This document shows, in pieces, positions 1 through 9,981 of a stretch of 64,000 bases of DNA. The position numbers were made by a program, and so were the translations under genes. Numbering within the stretch: position 1 is the stretch's first letter; the number at the start of each line of letters is the position of its first letter. The stretch is taken from positions 687,001 through 751,000 of the forward strand of contig NZ_CP051183.1 of NCBI RefSeq assembly GCF_012295615.1, given 5' to 3'. Under the pieces are notes generated by a model. The model was given only the letters and a program-made list of their open reading frames with translations, searched no databases and had not been told where the DNA came from. Source of the DNA: Bermanella marisrubri (GTDB lineage Bacteria; Pseudomonadota; Gammaproteobacteria; Pseudomonadales; Oceanobacteraceae).

Positions 1-563
1 CTGCTGCTCATAGTGCTATGGGGTTGTACTGGATGAATCGTGGTGAGCCAGAGCTTGCACAACAGAAATTCCAGACTGCGTTGGATATTGATGATGATCA
101 TAGCCCAAGCAATTACCATTATGGTCGTTTTTTGTTATTGCAGAAAAATGATCCTGCTGCGTGTGAATATTTGGCTAAAGCAGCCAAGGATGTAGACTAT
201 GAAGCGCGCATCATTGCGTATGAGGACTTGGGTGTTTGTCATTATCGCTTTGATCAGCAAAGACTTGCAATTGATGCGTTTGAGCGCGCTTGGACGATAA
301 ATAGTGATAGTACAGTCGCCTGTCTTAACTTGGCCGGCATCTATATGGAGCGGAATCGTTTAGATTTAGCGACTCGTTGGTTTCAGCGTTTCGAGCGAAT
401 CATCCAAGACAATGGCGTACAGCATAACGCAGAAAGTCTTTATCTAGGGGCACGCATTGGTAAAGCAAGTGGTGATAAAAACGCCCAAGCCAGCTATGCC
501 TTTAAGTTACGTAAGCGTTTCCCCAATTCAGAAGAATATCAGAGCTATCGCTCTGGGAAGTAA
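1..563 (+). CDS. pilF: PilF, type IV pilus biogenesis TPR lipoprotein (5' end cut off)
   Basis: This is the C-terminal part of a tetratricopeptide-repeat protein whose frame is already open at the left edge, so the N-terminal lipoprotein signal lies outside the window. The visible residues contain about four TPR-like helical pairs with the A-L-x-x-x-P/D pattern. PilF pilots the PilQ secretin to the outer membrane for type IV pilus assembly. It ends nine bases before ispG, and pilF-ispG-hisS is the standard order in Pseudomonas-type genomes, which supports the name. The in-frame ATG at 18 is not the real start because similar sequence continues upstream. Confidence 0.85.
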   Translation, partial: AAHSAMGLYWMNRGEPELAQQKFQTALDIDDDHSPSNYHYGRFLLLQKNDPAACEYLAKAAKDVDYEARIIAYEDLGVCHYRFDQQRLAIDAFERAWTINSDSTVACLNLAGIYMERNRLDLATRWFQRFERIIQDNGVQHNAESLYLGARIGKASGDKNAQASYAFKLRKRFPNSEEYQSYRSGK

Positions 564-571
564 AGCAGATT

Positions 572-1693
572 ATGAACAAGCAAGGTATCTCTCCGATTAA
601 GCGTCGTAAATCCCGTCAAATTATGGTGGGTAATGTTCCTGTTGGCGGTGATGCACCGATAGCCGTGCAAAGCATGACCAACACCGATACCTGTGATGTG
701 GCCGCAACCGTAGCGCAAATTAAGGCATTAGAAGACGTGGGTGCCGATATCGTTCGGGTCAGCGTACCAACTATGGATGCAGCCGAAGCGTTCGGGCAAA
801 TTCGTAAGCAAGTGAATGTGCCTTTGGTGAGCGACATCCATTTTGATTATAAAATAGCCTTGCGCGTGGCTGAATTGGGTGTTGATTGCTTGCGCATCAA
901 TCCAGGTAACATTGGACGCGAAGATCGTGTAAGAGCAGTAGTTGATGCCGCAAAAGATAAAGGCATTCCTATTCGCATTGGTGTGAATGCAGGTTCTTTA
1001 GAAAAAGACTTGCAAAAGAAATATGGCGAACCTACACCCGAGGCATTGGTGGAAAGTGCTATGCGCCATATTGACATTCTCGATAAGCTAAACTTCCCAG
1101 ATTTCAAATTAAGCCTCAAGGCAAGCGATGTCTTTATGACCGTTGCGGCTTATCGACAGATCGCTTCACAAATCGAACAGCCATTGCATTTGGGTATTAC
1201 CGAGGCCGGTGGTTTACGTAGTGGTACTGTGAAAAGCTCTGTAGGTCTTGGTATGTTATTGATGGATGGTATTGGTGATACTTTACGTGTATCGCTTGCA
1301 GCCGATCCAGTAGAAGAGATTAAAGTAGGCTTTGATATTTTGAAAAGTCTCAAGTTGCGTAATAAAGGCATTAACTTTATTGCGTGTCCAAGTTGTTCTC
1401 GCCAGAACTTCGATGTGGTGAAAACCATGAATGAATTAGAGTCGCGCGTCGAAGATATTCTCACACCTTTGGATGTGTCGGTTATTGGTTGTGTAGTGAA
1501 TGGCCCAGGTGAAGCGAAAGAAACCGATCTTGGTTTGACAGGCGGTTCTCCTAATAACTTGGTTTATGAGAATGGAAAGCCGTCAAGCAAACTGGGCAAT
1601 GAAAACCTAGTTGACGAATTGGAAGCTATGATTCGACGCAAAGTGGCTGAAAAGCAAGCAGAAGAAGAGAAGTTAATCGCGAAAAGCGAATAA
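572..1693 (+). CDS. ispG: 4-hydroxy-3-methylbut-2-enyl diphosphate synthase IspG (GcpE)
   Basis: IspG catalyses the reductive ring opening of methylerythritol cyclodiphosphate to HMBPP, the penultimate step of the MEP isoprenoid pathway, using a [4Fe-4S] cluster. The 373-residue protein has the normal bacterial length. The cluster ligands are visible as C272 and C275 in a CPSC motif and C307 in GCVVNGPGE, followed by the conserved Glu at 314. The N-terminal TIM-barrel part carries the SMTNTDT and RINPGN motifs. It follows pilF closely and precedes hisS by 26 bases, so they are probably co-transcribed. Confidence 0.98.
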   Translation: MNKQGISPIKRRKSRQIMVGNVPVGGDAPIAVQSMTNTDTCDVAATVAQIKALEDVGADIVRVSVPTMDAAEAFGQIRKQVNVPLVSDIHFDYKIALRVAELGVDCLRINPGNIGREDRVRAVVDAAKDKGIPIRIGVNAGSLEKDLQKKYGEPTPEALVESAMRHIDILDKLNFPDFKLSLKASDVFMTVAAYRQIASQIEQPLHLGITEAGGLRSGTVKSSVGLGMLLMDGIGDTLRVSLAADPVEEIKVGFDILKSLKLRNKGINFIACPSCSRQNFDVVKTMNELESRVEDILTPLDVSVIGCVVNGPGEAKETDLGLTGGSPNNLVYENGKPSSKLGNENLVDELEAMIRRKVAEKQAEEEKLIAKSE

Positions 1694-1719
1694 TTACGAT
1701 TACAAGCAAGGATAATACA

Positions 1720-3000
1720 TTGGCAAAAGCGAGTATTCAGGCCATCCGTGGCATGAACGATATTCTTCCAGGTGAATCGCAAGTATGGCGTTACTTTGAG
1801 AGTACAGTTAAATCAGTGCTTGACGGTTTTGGTTATCAGGAAATACGTACGCCTGTGGTAGAACAGACACATTTGTTTAAACGCTCTATCGGTGAAGTTA
1901 CAGATATTGTAGAAAAAGAAATGTATACCTTTGATGACCGCAATGGTGAAAGCTTAACCTTGCGTCCAGAAGGAACAGCCAGCTGTGTACGTGCCTGCGA
2001 ACAGCATCAATTGATTGCCAACAATCAACGTCAGCGTCTTTGGTACATGGGCCCAATGTTTCGTTACGAGCGTCCACAAAAAGGTCGATACCGTCAGTTC
2101 CATCAAATTGGTGTAGAAACGTTTGGTATGGCTGACCCGGCGATTGATGCTGAATTAATTGTGATGACGCATCAGCTCTGGAAAAAATTGGGCATTCGCG
2201 ACAAAGTAGAGCTTGAGCTGAATACCATTGGTAGTAATGAAGCTCGAGCTAATTACAAAGCGGCATTGGTTGATTATTTGAGCGGCGTGAAAGATCAGTT
2301 GGATGAGGATTCTCAGCGTCGATTGGACACTAACCCTTTGCGTATTCTTGATAGTAAAGATCAGAATACGCAGTCGCTTTTAAATGATGCTCCAAACTTC
2401 CATGATTACCTTGATGAAGAATCTGAAGCGCATTTTGCTGAGCTAAAGGCACTTTTGGATGAAGTGGGTATCGAATACAAAGTGAACCCTAGACTAGTTC
2501 GCGGTTTGGACTATTACAGTAAGACAGTATTCGAATGGATCACCTCTGAGCTTGGTGCGCAAGGCACAGTATGCGCAGGTGGTCGCTATGATGGACTGGT
2601 AGAGCAGCTAGGTGGTAAAGCAACGCCGGCTGTAGGATTTGCCATGGGTATGGAGCGTTTGATTCTGTTACTGGAGTCTCTGAATGTGATTCCAGATCAG
2701 GTTAAAAGCAACATCGATGTTTATCTAGTTTCTATGGGCAATGTTACCACTGCGGCGATGGCCTTGGCAGCTCAGTTGCGCGAAGCTGTTCCTAAATTGC
2801 GTTTACAAATGCACATTGGCGGTGGCAATTTCAAGAAACAAATGAAAAAAGCCGATGAAAGCGGCGCTCGTTTTGCTCTGATTTTAGGTGAAGACGAAGT
2901 GAAAGCAGGTCAGGCCAGTATCAAGTCTTTAAGAGATAGTGCTGAGCAAATGACACTTAATAACGATGAATTAGCGAATTGGTTACAGCAACAGCTTTAA
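1720..3000 (+). CDS. hisS: Histidyl-tRNA synthetase
   Basis: Class II aminoacyl-tRNA synthetase that charges tRNA-His in the cytoplasm. Motif 1 (IRGMNDILP), motif 2 ([15 protein letters not shown]), the histidine-specific [15 protein letters not shown] segment and the AGGRYDGL motif 3 region are all present in order, followed by the C-terminal anticodon-binding domain. The 426-residue length is typical. The start is a TTG preceded by an AAGGA ribosome-binding site; the encoded N-terminus matches the usual family start, so the non-ATG codon is credible. It lies between ispG and yfgM in the conserved order. Confidence 0.98.
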   Translation: MAKASIQAIRGMNDILPGESQVWRYFESTVKSVLDGFGYQEIRTPVVEQTHLFKRSIGEVTDIVEKEMYTFDDRNGESLTLRPEGTASCVRACEQHQLIANNQRQRLWYMGPMFRYERPQKGRYRQFHQIGVETFGMADPAIDAELIVMTHQLWKKLGIRDKVELELNTIGSNEARANYKAALVDYLSGVKDQLDEDSQRRLDTNPLRILDSKDQNTQSLLNDAPNFHDYLDEESEAHFAELKALLDEVGIEYKVNPRLVRGLDYYSKTVFEWITSELGAQGTVCAGGRYDGLVEQLGGKATPAVGFAMGMERLILLLESLNVIPDQVKSNIDVYLVSMGNVTTAAMALAAQLREAVPKLRLQMHIGGGNFKKQMKKADESGARFALILGEDEVKAGQASIKSLRDSAEQMTLNNDELANWLQQQL

Positions 3001-3036
3001 TTAACAGCAATAAGAATAACAAGTGGGGATTCTATT

Positions 3037-3678
3037 ATGACTGAGATGCGTACTGAAGAAGAACAGATTGAAGCCATCAAGAATTGGTGGAAAGAAAACG
3101 GCATGCAAACGATTGCAGCTGTTGTGATTGTTGCTGGTGGTTGGTTTGGTTATCAAGGTTGGCAAAGTCAAAAGCAAGATGCAGGCGAAGGGGCATCAGC
3201 TGTCTATCAACAAGTGCTGGAATTGAGTGGTAGTGAACAAGAACAAGATCTTGCACAACGTGGTTTATTGTTGGATCAACTAAAAACGGATTTTAGCAGT
3301 ACGGTTTATGCTAGCTATGCAGCATTGTTCAAAGCCAAAGATGCTGTGAATGCTGGCAACTTAGAAGAAGCCGTGACTGAACTGGAGTTTGCAAAACAAA
3401 ACGCGACGACAGAAGAATTAAGTCATCTCGCCACCATTCGTTTGGCGCGTGTAAAAATAGCCCAGCAAGCCTATGATGAAGCACTGTCTTTGCTTGCTGT
3501 TGAAACCATGGGTGCATTTGAAGGTCAATACTTGGAAGTAAAGGGCGACGCTTTGAAAGCAAAAGGCGAAGTTGATGCAGCCCGAGATGCTTATAGTCAA
3601 GCGGTTGCGGCTAATCAACGAGATGGTGCCAATAATCCAATTGTAGAAATGAAGTTAGACGATTTGGCGGTTAACTAA
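3037..3678 (+). CDS. yfgM: YfgM-family periplasmic TPR protein, SecYEG ancillary subunit
   Basis: A 213-residue membrane-anchored protein: a short acidic cytoplasmic N-terminus, one transmembrane helix at about residues 24-41, and a periplasmic helical TPR-like domain. YfgM family members associate with the Sec translocon and the periplasmic chaperone PpiD. The position between hisS and bamB is the family hallmark. Its stop codon overlaps the bamB start by one base (TAATG), implying translational coupling. Confidence 0.9.
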   Translation: MTEMRTEEEQIEAIKNWWKENGMQTIAAVVIVAGGWFGYQGWQSQKQDAGEGASAVYQQVLELSGSEQEQDLAQRGLLLDQLKTDFSSTVYASYAALFKAKDAVNAGNLEEAVTELEFAKQNATTEELSHLATIRLARVKIAQQAYDEALSLLAVETMGAFEGQYLEVKGDALKAKGEVDAARDAYSQAVAANQRDGANNPIVEMKLDDLAVN

Positions 3679-4895
3679 TGCGAATATTGTTTTTGTTATT
3701 ACTGTCGGGCTTGGTGGCTTGCTCTAGTAACGACACTCAACCAGAAGAAGAAAGCAAAGGCCCTGTGGGGCTTTCTGGCTTTGACGAAGAATTTGATGTT
3801 AGCGTTGAGTGGAGACGTCAGGTGGGTGTTGGTCAAGGCGGTAGCCAAGGACAATTCGTGCCCGCTATTCAAAATGACCGCTTATGGATTGCTGATTCAG
3901 AAGGTGTAATTGAATCAATAGCTATCGAGTCGGGAGCCAGACTCTGGCGGGTTAACTTAGAAGAAAGCTTAACCATGGGCGTTTATCTTCACGATCAATC
4001 TCTGCTGCTAGCGACAGCGAACGGAGAACTGATTTCTCTGAGCATAGAAGATGGTAGTGAAAATTGGCGCAAAGATTTGAGTAGTGAAATTGTTGCTTTA
4101 CCAGCAGCCAATGATCAGCATATCGCGTTGCAATCAGTGGACGGTAATTTACATTTATTAAATGCCCAGTCGGGTAAGCGTCTGTGGAGCTACAACAGTA
4201 ACCTTCCTAATTTATCGCTACGTGGAACCAGCAGTCCTGTTATTACAGGCGACAAAGTTATCGCTGGCTTTGCTAGTGGTAAAGTAGTTGCCGTCAGTCG
4301 CAGCGAGGGCCGTGTATTATGGCAAGAGCGCGTTGGTATTCCAGCCGGTCGTAGTGAGCTCGAGCGACTTGTCGATGTAGATGGACGTATTTTGATTGAG
4401 GACGATATTGTCTACGCTGTTGGTTATCAGGGGCATGCGGTAGCACTAGACTTAAATAGTGGTAAAGCCATGTGGAAACGTGAAGCTTCCTCATACCATG
4501 GCGCACTAACCGGTTTAGGAAATCTCTATATCATTGCCGAAGATGATCGAATCATCGCGATTGATGAACGAACCACTAACGATGTCTGGATTCAGCCAGA
4601 TTTAATAGGTCGTCAATTAACACAACCAGTGATGGTTAAGGATCAAATAGCGATCGCCGACTACGAGGGCTATGTGCATCTGGTAAAACAGCTTGATGGC
4701 ACCATCGTTGGTCGCACCCACGTTGTGCGAGTACCGACGGACTGGGTGCGCACAGGCAGTTACAATATGAAGCACCCATCACGGCATTTTTCAAAAGAGA
4801 AAAACATTCCAGCTCGCTTAACCGTAGCTGGTGATACCTTGATTGCTTATAGCCAGTCTGGCTTGTTAAGCGCAATTACGGTGGAAAATAACTAG
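3678..4895 (+). CDS. bamB: Outer membrane assembly lipoprotein BamB
   Basis: BamB is the beta-propeller lipoprotein of the BAM complex that inserts beta-barrel proteins into the outer membrane. A lipoprotein signal with lipobox LVAC ends at C15. The remaining sequence shows repeated PQQ-like blades with the recurring G-x-x-x-W/A-L-x pattern (for example SGARLWRVNL, SGKRLWSYN, SGKAMWKRE). Its 405 residues are slightly more than the E. coli protein. It is translationally coupled to yfgM and followed by der, the classical order. Confidence 0.95.
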   Translation: MRILFLLLLSGLVACSSNDTQPEEESKGPVGLSGFDEEFDVSVEWRRQVGVGQGGSQGQFVPAIQNDRLWIADSEGVIESIAIESGARLWRVNLEESLTMGVYLHDQSLLLATANGELISLSIEDGSENWRKDLSSEIVALPAANDQHIALQSVDGNLHLLNAQSGKRLWSYNSNLPNLSLRGTSSPVITGDKVIAGFASGKVVAVSRSEGRVLWQERVGIPAGRSELERLVDVDGRILIEDDIVYAVGYQGHAVALDLNSGKAMWKREASSYHGALTGLGNLYIIAEDDRIIAIDERTTNDVWIQPDLIGRQLTQPVMVKDQIAIADYEGYVHLVKQLDGTIVGRTHVVRVPTDWVRTGSYNMKHPSRHFSKEKNIPARLTVAGDTLIAYSQSGLLSAITVENN

Positions 4896-4907
4896 TCATC
4901 TCGACAA

Positions 4908-4936
4908 AGCACAGAAGCATAAGAGGCTTCTGTGCT
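4908..4936 (+). other. Stem-loop between bamB and der
   Basis: A perfect 11-bp inverted repeat (AGCACAGAAGC / GCTTCTGTGCT) with a 7-base loop lies 12 bases after the bamB stop. No T-run follows, so it is not a classical terminator; it may stabilise the bamB 3' end or attenuate entry into der. It overlaps the longest open frame of der and argues that der translation starts downstream of it. Confidence 0.5.
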
Positions 4937-4988
4937 ATCATGCTTGCAATGCCCCGAAAAAACATCAAATCCTAGAGAAACCGCATTA

Positions 4989-6437
4989 ATGAATCCTGTA
5001 ATCGCATTAGTTGGTCGTCCCAATGTTGGGAAATCCACATTATTTAACCGTTTGACTCGCACACGGGATGCGCTTGTGGCTGATTTAGCGGGTCTTACCC
5101 GTGACCGTAAGTTCGGTGCGGGAAAGGTGGGGGAGCGAGACTATATCGTCGTAGACACAGGCGGTATTAGTGGCATGGAACAGGGCTTGGACGCGAAAAT
5201 GGCGGAACAAAGCTTTCAAGCCATGGATGAGGCCGATATCGTTTTATTCTTGGTAGATGCCCGTGCGGGGTTAACCAGCGCAGATAAAATGATTGCACAA
5301 CATCTGCGTGCGACTGAAAAGAAGACTTATGTGGTGGTCAATAAGATTGACGGTTTGAACCCAGATGTAGCTACCAGTGAGTTTTATGAGTTGGGTTTGG
5401 GCGAACTGCAGACGATTGCCGCTACTCATAACCGCGGCATTAATGTTCTTATGGATCATGTGCTGAATGAGCTGCCCCCAGAGTTCCAAATAGACGAAGA
5501 TGCTGACGAGGAAGATGAAAGCGAGAAAGGTGTTCGCATCTCTGTAGTGGGGCGCCCGAATGTCGGCAAGTCAACTCTAGTAAACCGAATGTTAGGTGAA
5601 GATCGTGTAGTGGTTTACGACCATCCTGGTACTACTATGGATAGTATCGAGATCCCCTATGAACGCAATGAAAAACCCTATACGCTCATTGATACTGCGG
5701 GTGTGCGCCGTCGCAAGAATATTAAAGAGGCTGCAGAAAAGTTCTCTATCGTTAAAGCATTGCAAGCGATTCAAGACGCGAACGTTTGTATTGTTGTTAT
5801 TGATGCGCGAGAGGGGATTGTTGAGCAAGACCTCACCATGCTGAGCTTTGTTTTGAATTCTGGTAAAGGCCTAGTAATCGCCCTAAATAAATGGGATGGC
5901 ATGGACATTGAGCAAAAAGACTTTGTTAAAAAAGAACTTGAGCGTCGCTTAAGCTTTGTTGATTGGGCCGATATGCATTTCATCAGTGCCAAACATGGTA
6001 CCGGAGTTGGTCACTTGTACGAAAGTGTTGATGAAGCATACAAGAGCGCCTACATGAACCTCTCTACTTCTCAATTGACACGTATATTAGAAGATGCGGT
6101 GATGGATCATCAGCCGCCTTTGGTGGGAGGACGTCGTATCAAGCTGCGCTATGCTCACCAGGGTGGAATGAATCCTCCAGTTATTGTCGTGCATGGTAAT
6201 AAAACCGCTTCGTTGCCTGATAGCTATAAGCGATATCTGGCGAACACTTTCCGTAAAGTACTAAATATTAGCGGCACTCCGATTCGTTTTGAGTTTAGGT
6301 CCGGTGAAAACCCTTATGCGGATCAAAAGGAAGATAAACTATTCAATCGATCTAAACGCAAAGAAACCGCCGAGCAAACTGCAAGTATTCGCCAAGCGAA
6401 GAAAGACAAGCTCCGCAAAAAGTCGAAAAAACGTTAA
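4989..6437 (+). CDS. der: Ribosome biogenesis GTPase Der (EngA)
   Basis: Der is an essential GTPase with two tandem G domains and a C-terminal KH-like domain, acting in 50S subunit maturation. Both G1 motifs read GRPNVGKST, near residues 7-15 and about 190; the switch II motifs DTGG and DTAG and both NKxD motifs are visible. The frame is open from an in-frame ATG at 4932, but the family N-terminus ([12 protein letters not shown]) begins at the ATG at 4989, giving 482 residues. The acidic linker between the G domains ([11 protein letters not shown]) is typical. The tail is strongly basic. Confidence 0.97.
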   Translation: MNPVIALVGRPNVGKSTLFNRLTRTRDALVADLAGLTRDRKFGAGKVGERDYIVVDTGGISGMEQGLDAKMAEQSFQAMDEADIVLFLVDARAGLTSADKMIAQHLRATEKKTYVVVNKIDGLNPDVATSEFYELGLGELQTIAATHNRGINVLMDHVLNELPPEFQIDEDADEEDESEKGVRISVVGRPNVGKSTLVNRMLGEDRVVVYDHPGTTMDSIEIPYERNEKPYTLIDTAGVRRRKNIKEAAEKFSIVKALQAIQDANVCIVVIDAREGIVEQDLTMLSFVLNSGKGLVIALNKWDGMDIEQKDFVKKELERRLSFVDWADMHFISAKHGTGVGHLYESVDEAYKSAYMNLSTSQLTRILEDAVMDHQPPLVGGRRIKLRYAHQGGMNPPVIVVHGNKTASLPDSYKRYLANTFRKVLNISGTPIRFEFRSGENPYADQKEDKLFNRSKRKETAEQTASIRQAKKDKLRKKSKKR

Positions 6438-6844
6438 TGACATTGCCAAAAGCACAATATGGCCAAGGAGATGCAACCTATCAAGCTGCGGGTAAGTTCG
6501 AGGGTATTCTTAAACTGGTCGTCGCATTTTATGGCTACATGGATACCCTGCCAGAAGCTCAACACATCCGCGCTATGCATCCTAAGGATTTGGAGTTGAG
6601 TATAGATAAACTGGCCTGCTTTTTAAGCGGCTGGATGGGCGGTCCTCGCTTGTACCGAGAGAAATACGGCGTTATTGCCATCCCTAGTGCTCATAGTCAT
6701 CTCAATATCGGCTCAGCAGAACGTGATGCTTGGTTAATGTGTATGGAAAAGGCATTAGCGGACCAAGATTACTCAACAGACCTGCAAGGCTACTTGCTCA
6801 AACAACTGGCAGTGCCCGCCGAGCGTTGCCGTAACCTAGACTAG
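6437..6844 (+). CDS. Group II truncated hemoglobin
   Basis: A 135-residue 2-on-2 globin of the trHbII (YjbI-like) family. The likely haem-pocket residues are Tyr32 (B10), proximal His86 (F8) in an AHSHLNIG segment and Trp99 (G8) in ERDAW, the last being diagnostic of group II. Such proteins bind O2, NO or peroxide; the ligand used here cannot be told from sequence. The ATG overlaps the der stop by one base, so it is translationally coupled to der, an unusual partner. Its stop abuts the end of the convergent Rieske gene. Confidence 0.9.
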   Translation: MTLPKAQYGQGDATYQAAGKFEGILKLVVAFYGYMDTLPEAQHIRAMHPKDLELSIDKLACFLSGWMGGPRLYREKYGVIAIPSAHSHLNIGSAERDAWLMCMEKALADQDYSTDLQGYLLKQLAVPAERCRNLD

Positions 6845-7168
6845 TTATTCTACAATCATATAGATATTTCCGTCTTCAATCATAATAGGAATACTCGTCA
6901 GGAATTGCTCTGCGCATGGCCCACTGACACAGAGTCCGTCTTCTATCCTAAACAATGCTCCATGCATGCTGCAGTTGATAAGGCTATTGCTCGTATCTAA
7001 AAATTGGTCAGGGATCATTTCAAGCTGGATTCCCAAGTGAGGGCAGCTGTTGTGGTAGGCATATAGTTCGCCATACTTGCGAACAATGAAATACGGATTG
7101 CTGTCTATCGTAAACCCTTTGCTCTCTCCTTCCTTTAAATCCTCTAAAGAACAGATAAATTGACCCAT
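6845..7168 (-). CDS. Small Rieske [2Fe-2S] ferredoxin-like protein
   Basis: A 107-residue soluble protein with a complete Rieske binding pattern: C42-x-H44 in CPHLG and C66-x2-H69 in CSMHG. There is no signal peptide or membrane segment, so it resembles the stand-alone Rieske ferredoxins and small subunits of oxygenases or nitrite reductases. The start was placed at ATG 7168, which has an AGGCG ribosome-binding site; a GTG at 7192 would add eight residues. It ends immediately against the truncated hemoglobin gene on the other strand. The electron acceptor is unknown. Confidence 0.85.
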   Translation of the reverse strand: MGQFICSLEDLKEGESKGFTIDSNPYFIVRKYGELYAYHNSCPHLGIQLEMIPDQFLDTSNSLINCSMHGALFRIEDGLCVSGPCAEQFLTSIPIMIEDGNIYMIVE

Positions 7169-7293
7169 AAATCGCCTGTTTAATGATTGCACACTGGAAA
7201 ATTTGTGCCATATTTAATCTGTTAGCTAGCGGTTCAGTCAACTTTTACGTTAGTTTTACTTTCCTTACTCTTTGAAACAGGAAAGGACCTCCC

Positions 7294-9981
7294 ATGTTTG
7301 AAGATGCATCTAATGCACTGTTTAACAGTAATTATATGCCCCATGGCATGTGCTATGCGTGGGAGCCTGGTATATTGTGGACGTCGGTTATCTCAGACTT
7401 AGTGATTGCGACGGCCTATTTCTCCATCCCTTTTGCCATCCTGTTCCTTGTTCAGAAGCGTAAAATTAACAAACACCTTCATTTATACTGGCTGTTTGCC
7501 GCTTTCATTTTTCTCTGCGGCCTGACGCATCTCTATGGCATTTATGTGGTTTGGGAGGGCAGTTATGGCCCGCAAAGCTTGCTCAAGGCATTAACTGCGA
7601 TTGTGAGTCTAGCAACAGCGGTTATGGTCTACCGCTATTTACCGATTGCTTTGACGATTCCCAGCAAAGATGAGTTGGATAGTGCGATGGTGCAGGCTGC
7701 TCAGAATAAGTTATTCAAGGATGTGATTGAGCAATCTCCCATTGGTCTAATGTTGGTAGATAAGCAATTTAAAATGACGGTGGTGAATCACCACTTAGCG
7801 AGTTTGTTCGGATATCGAGTGGAAGAGTTAGAAGGGAAACCTGTGAATCTTCTAGTGGATAATGCCTTTGCCGAAACTCATACAGCGTTGATGCAAAATT
7901 ATTCGAAAAAGCCTGAAAGCTCTCACAGTATGGCATATGGTAGGACGATCTATGGCTATTCCAAGGATAAGCGTCACATTCCTATTGAGATCAGCTTAAC
8001 ACCTCAAAAATACAATAACGAGTCTCACATTTTTGTGAGTGTATTTGATGTCAAAGAGAAAACGAAGAACAAAGAACTCGCTTATCAAGCGATGGCTCGA
8101 ACTCAAAGGATCGCGGAAGCAACCCACGATGGTCTGTGGGAATGGAATCTTGTTACCGATGAAGTTTGGATGTCAGATCGCCAGAAAGAAATGATCGGGT
8201 TGAATGCGGATCAAGGAGCCAGATTTGAAGATTGGTTCGAGCATGTGCACCCAGATTATCGAGATATCGTTTTATCACATATACGCGCCAATCAAGATGA
8301 AGGAAAAGAATTCCAAGTCGATTATTTGGGTAGAACGCAAATAGGTGGCTACCAATGGTTTAGAGCTAGAGGTGATTCGCTATTTAATAGTGACGGTAAA
8401 GCTATTTTGATGAGTGGAGCGCTAACCAATATCGATACGATTAAGCGTTTTGAGCTTAACGCAGTGAAACGTTCTAAAACTCTGGAAAAAGTACTCGATA
8501 AGACGATTTGTGGTGTCTACATCTTTAACCTGAAAGAACATAAAACAACCTATATAAATCATGAATATAGCTATTTAACTGGCTATCAATTAAGTCATCT
8601 TCAATTGATGGACTTAGAAGATAACGGTAATGGCTTGATTCATCCAGACGATTTAGAACGATTCACGACACATTTTAAAGATATTGTTTCCAACCCTGAC
8701 TATAGCAAGGTTTTATTGTATCGCTTCAAGCATGCTAATGGGAACTGGATTTGGTGCTTATCAAAAGATTCGATATTAAGTCGATACAGCAGCGGAAAAC
8801 CAAAAGAGTTGATGGGTACTTTCATCGATGTAACGGAGTTGAAAGAGTCAGAAGAGACTCAGAGACGCTTGCGCAAAGATTTTGAAAATACGTTTGATCA
8901 AGCAGCTGTTGGCATTTGCCATATTTCTTTAGATGGAAGATTTATTAAAGCAAATGAAAAGATATCTGAAATACTTGGGTACCCAAGTGAACAGCTACAC
9001 GCAATGAGATTTCAAGATATTACCCACCCTCTTGATTTAAACGATGACTTGCAACATCTCAATCAGTTGTTAAGTGGAGAAATAGACTTTTATGCGATTG
9101 AGAAACGCTATATCCATTCAAACCAGAGATATGTATGGGCGAGGCTTACAGTGTCTTTAGTGCGAGATGGACATAATGAACCAGAGTACTTTATTTCGGT
9201 AATTGAGGATATTAGTCATAGGAAGCAGTTAGAAGAGAGTCTAATTCGATTAAATAAAGATCTTAAGCGCTCAAATGATCAGCTTACTCGTTTTGCTTAC
9301 TCTGCGTCTCATGATATGCAAGAGCCGTTACGTAAAATTACTTCATTTTCATCTAGCCTCTATGAAAGACTATCTGCAGAGCAGTTAGATGATACGTCCC
9401 GATTCGAGTTAGATCGCTTGATCAGTGCATCAATGAGAATGCGCGATATGATTTCGAGATTATTAGAGCTATCTCGTAGCAGTAATATCGCTTTGAAACT
9501 AGAGGATGTATTGCTATCTGAAGTCCTTCAAGATGCTAAAGAACAGCTTTCAATGTTATTTAAAGATCACCCAGTCTCGTTTATTGTTAACTCTGATGGT
9601 GCATTATATTGTGATAAGCAGGTCATGAGTACTGTGCTTCAAAATTTAATTAAAAATTCTGTTAAATACCAGCATGAGAGCCGGCCATTAGAAATTGAGA
9701 TTAATTGTGAGCAGGAAGGTGGTTATAGCATTATCGAATTTTCTGATAATGGGATTGGTTTTGATAATAAGTATAAGAATAAAATCTTTGAACCATTTAA
9801 GCGTTTAGTCAACCACTCTGAGATTGAAGGTACTGGTATGGGGTTGGCGATTTGCAATCAATTGGTTCATATTCATGGAGGTCAGATGCGTGCTGAGGGT
9901 ATGGAGGGACAGGGGTCTGTTTTCTTTATCCAGTTGCCCATTAACGTTTTAGAAATTAATTTTGGGGAGCAGAATGGCTAA
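7294..9981 (+). CDS. Multi-PAS histidine kinase with ethylene-receptor-like membrane sensor domain
   Basis: An 895-residue kinase. Residues 30-130 form three membrane helices resembling the ethylene-binding domain of plant ETR1 and cyanobacterial SynEtr1. D35, Y42, I45, P46, I72, C75 and H79 align, all at a constant +10 offset, with ETR1 D25, Y32, I35, P36, I62, C65 and H69; C65 and H69 hold the Cu(I) cofactor. Four PAS domains follow (about 141-260, 272-390, 393-517, 527-645). The HisKA domain has H673 in SASHDMQEPL, of the phytochrome-kinase type, and the HATPase has N-x-x-KN, DNGIGF and GTGMGL boxes. ETR1's N-terminal disulfide cysteines are absent. There is no GAF or attached receiver domain. 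Two regulator genes follow directly. Ethylene binding is inferred from residues only. Confidence 0.9.
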   Translation: MFEDASNALFNSNYMPHGMCYAWEPGILWTSVISDLVIATAYFSIPFAILFLVQKRKINKHLHLYWLFAAFIFLCGLTHLYGIYVVWEGSYGPQSLLKALTAIVSLATAVMVYRYLPIALTIPSKDELDSAMVQAAQNKLFKDVIEQSPIGLMLVDKQFKMTVVNHHLASLFGYRVEELEGKPVNLLVDNAFAETHTALMQNYSKKPESSHSMAYGRTIYGYSKDKRHIPIEISLTPQKYNNESHIFVSVFDVKEKTKNKELAYQAMARTQRIAEATHDGLWEWNLVTDEVWMSDRQKEMIGLNADQGARFEDWFEHVHPDYRDIVLSHIRANQDEGKEFQVDYLGRTQIGGYQWFRARGDSLFNSDGKAILMSGALTNIDTIKRFELNAVKRSKTLEKVLDKTICGVYIFNLKEHKTTYINHEYSYLTGYQLSHLQLMDLEDNGNGLIHPDDLERFTTHFKDIVSNPDYSKVLLYRFKHANGNWIWCLSKDSILSRYSSGKPKELMGTFIDVTELKESEETQRRLRKDFENTFDQAAVGICHISLDGRFIKANEKISEILGYPSEQLHAMRFQDITHPLDLNDDLQHLNQLLSGEIDFYAIEKRYIHSNQRYVWARLTVSLVRDGHNEPEYFISVIEDISHRKQLEESLIRLNKDLKRSNDQLTRFAYSASHDMQEPLRKITSFSSSLYERLSAEQLDDTSRFELDRLISASMRMRDMISRLLELSRSSNIALKLEDVLLSEVLQDAKEQLSMLFKDHPVSFIVNSDGALYCDKQVMSTVLQNLIKNSVKYQHESRPLEIEINCEQEGGYSIIEFSDNGIGFDNKYKNKIFEPFKRLVNHSEIEGTGMGLAICNQLVHIHGGQMRAEGMEGQGSVFFIQLPINVLEINFGEQNG

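Noticed and set aside
4932-4988. Longer N-terminus for Der from ATG 4932
   Set aside because: The extra 19 residues have no family similarity and begin inside a strong stem-loop.
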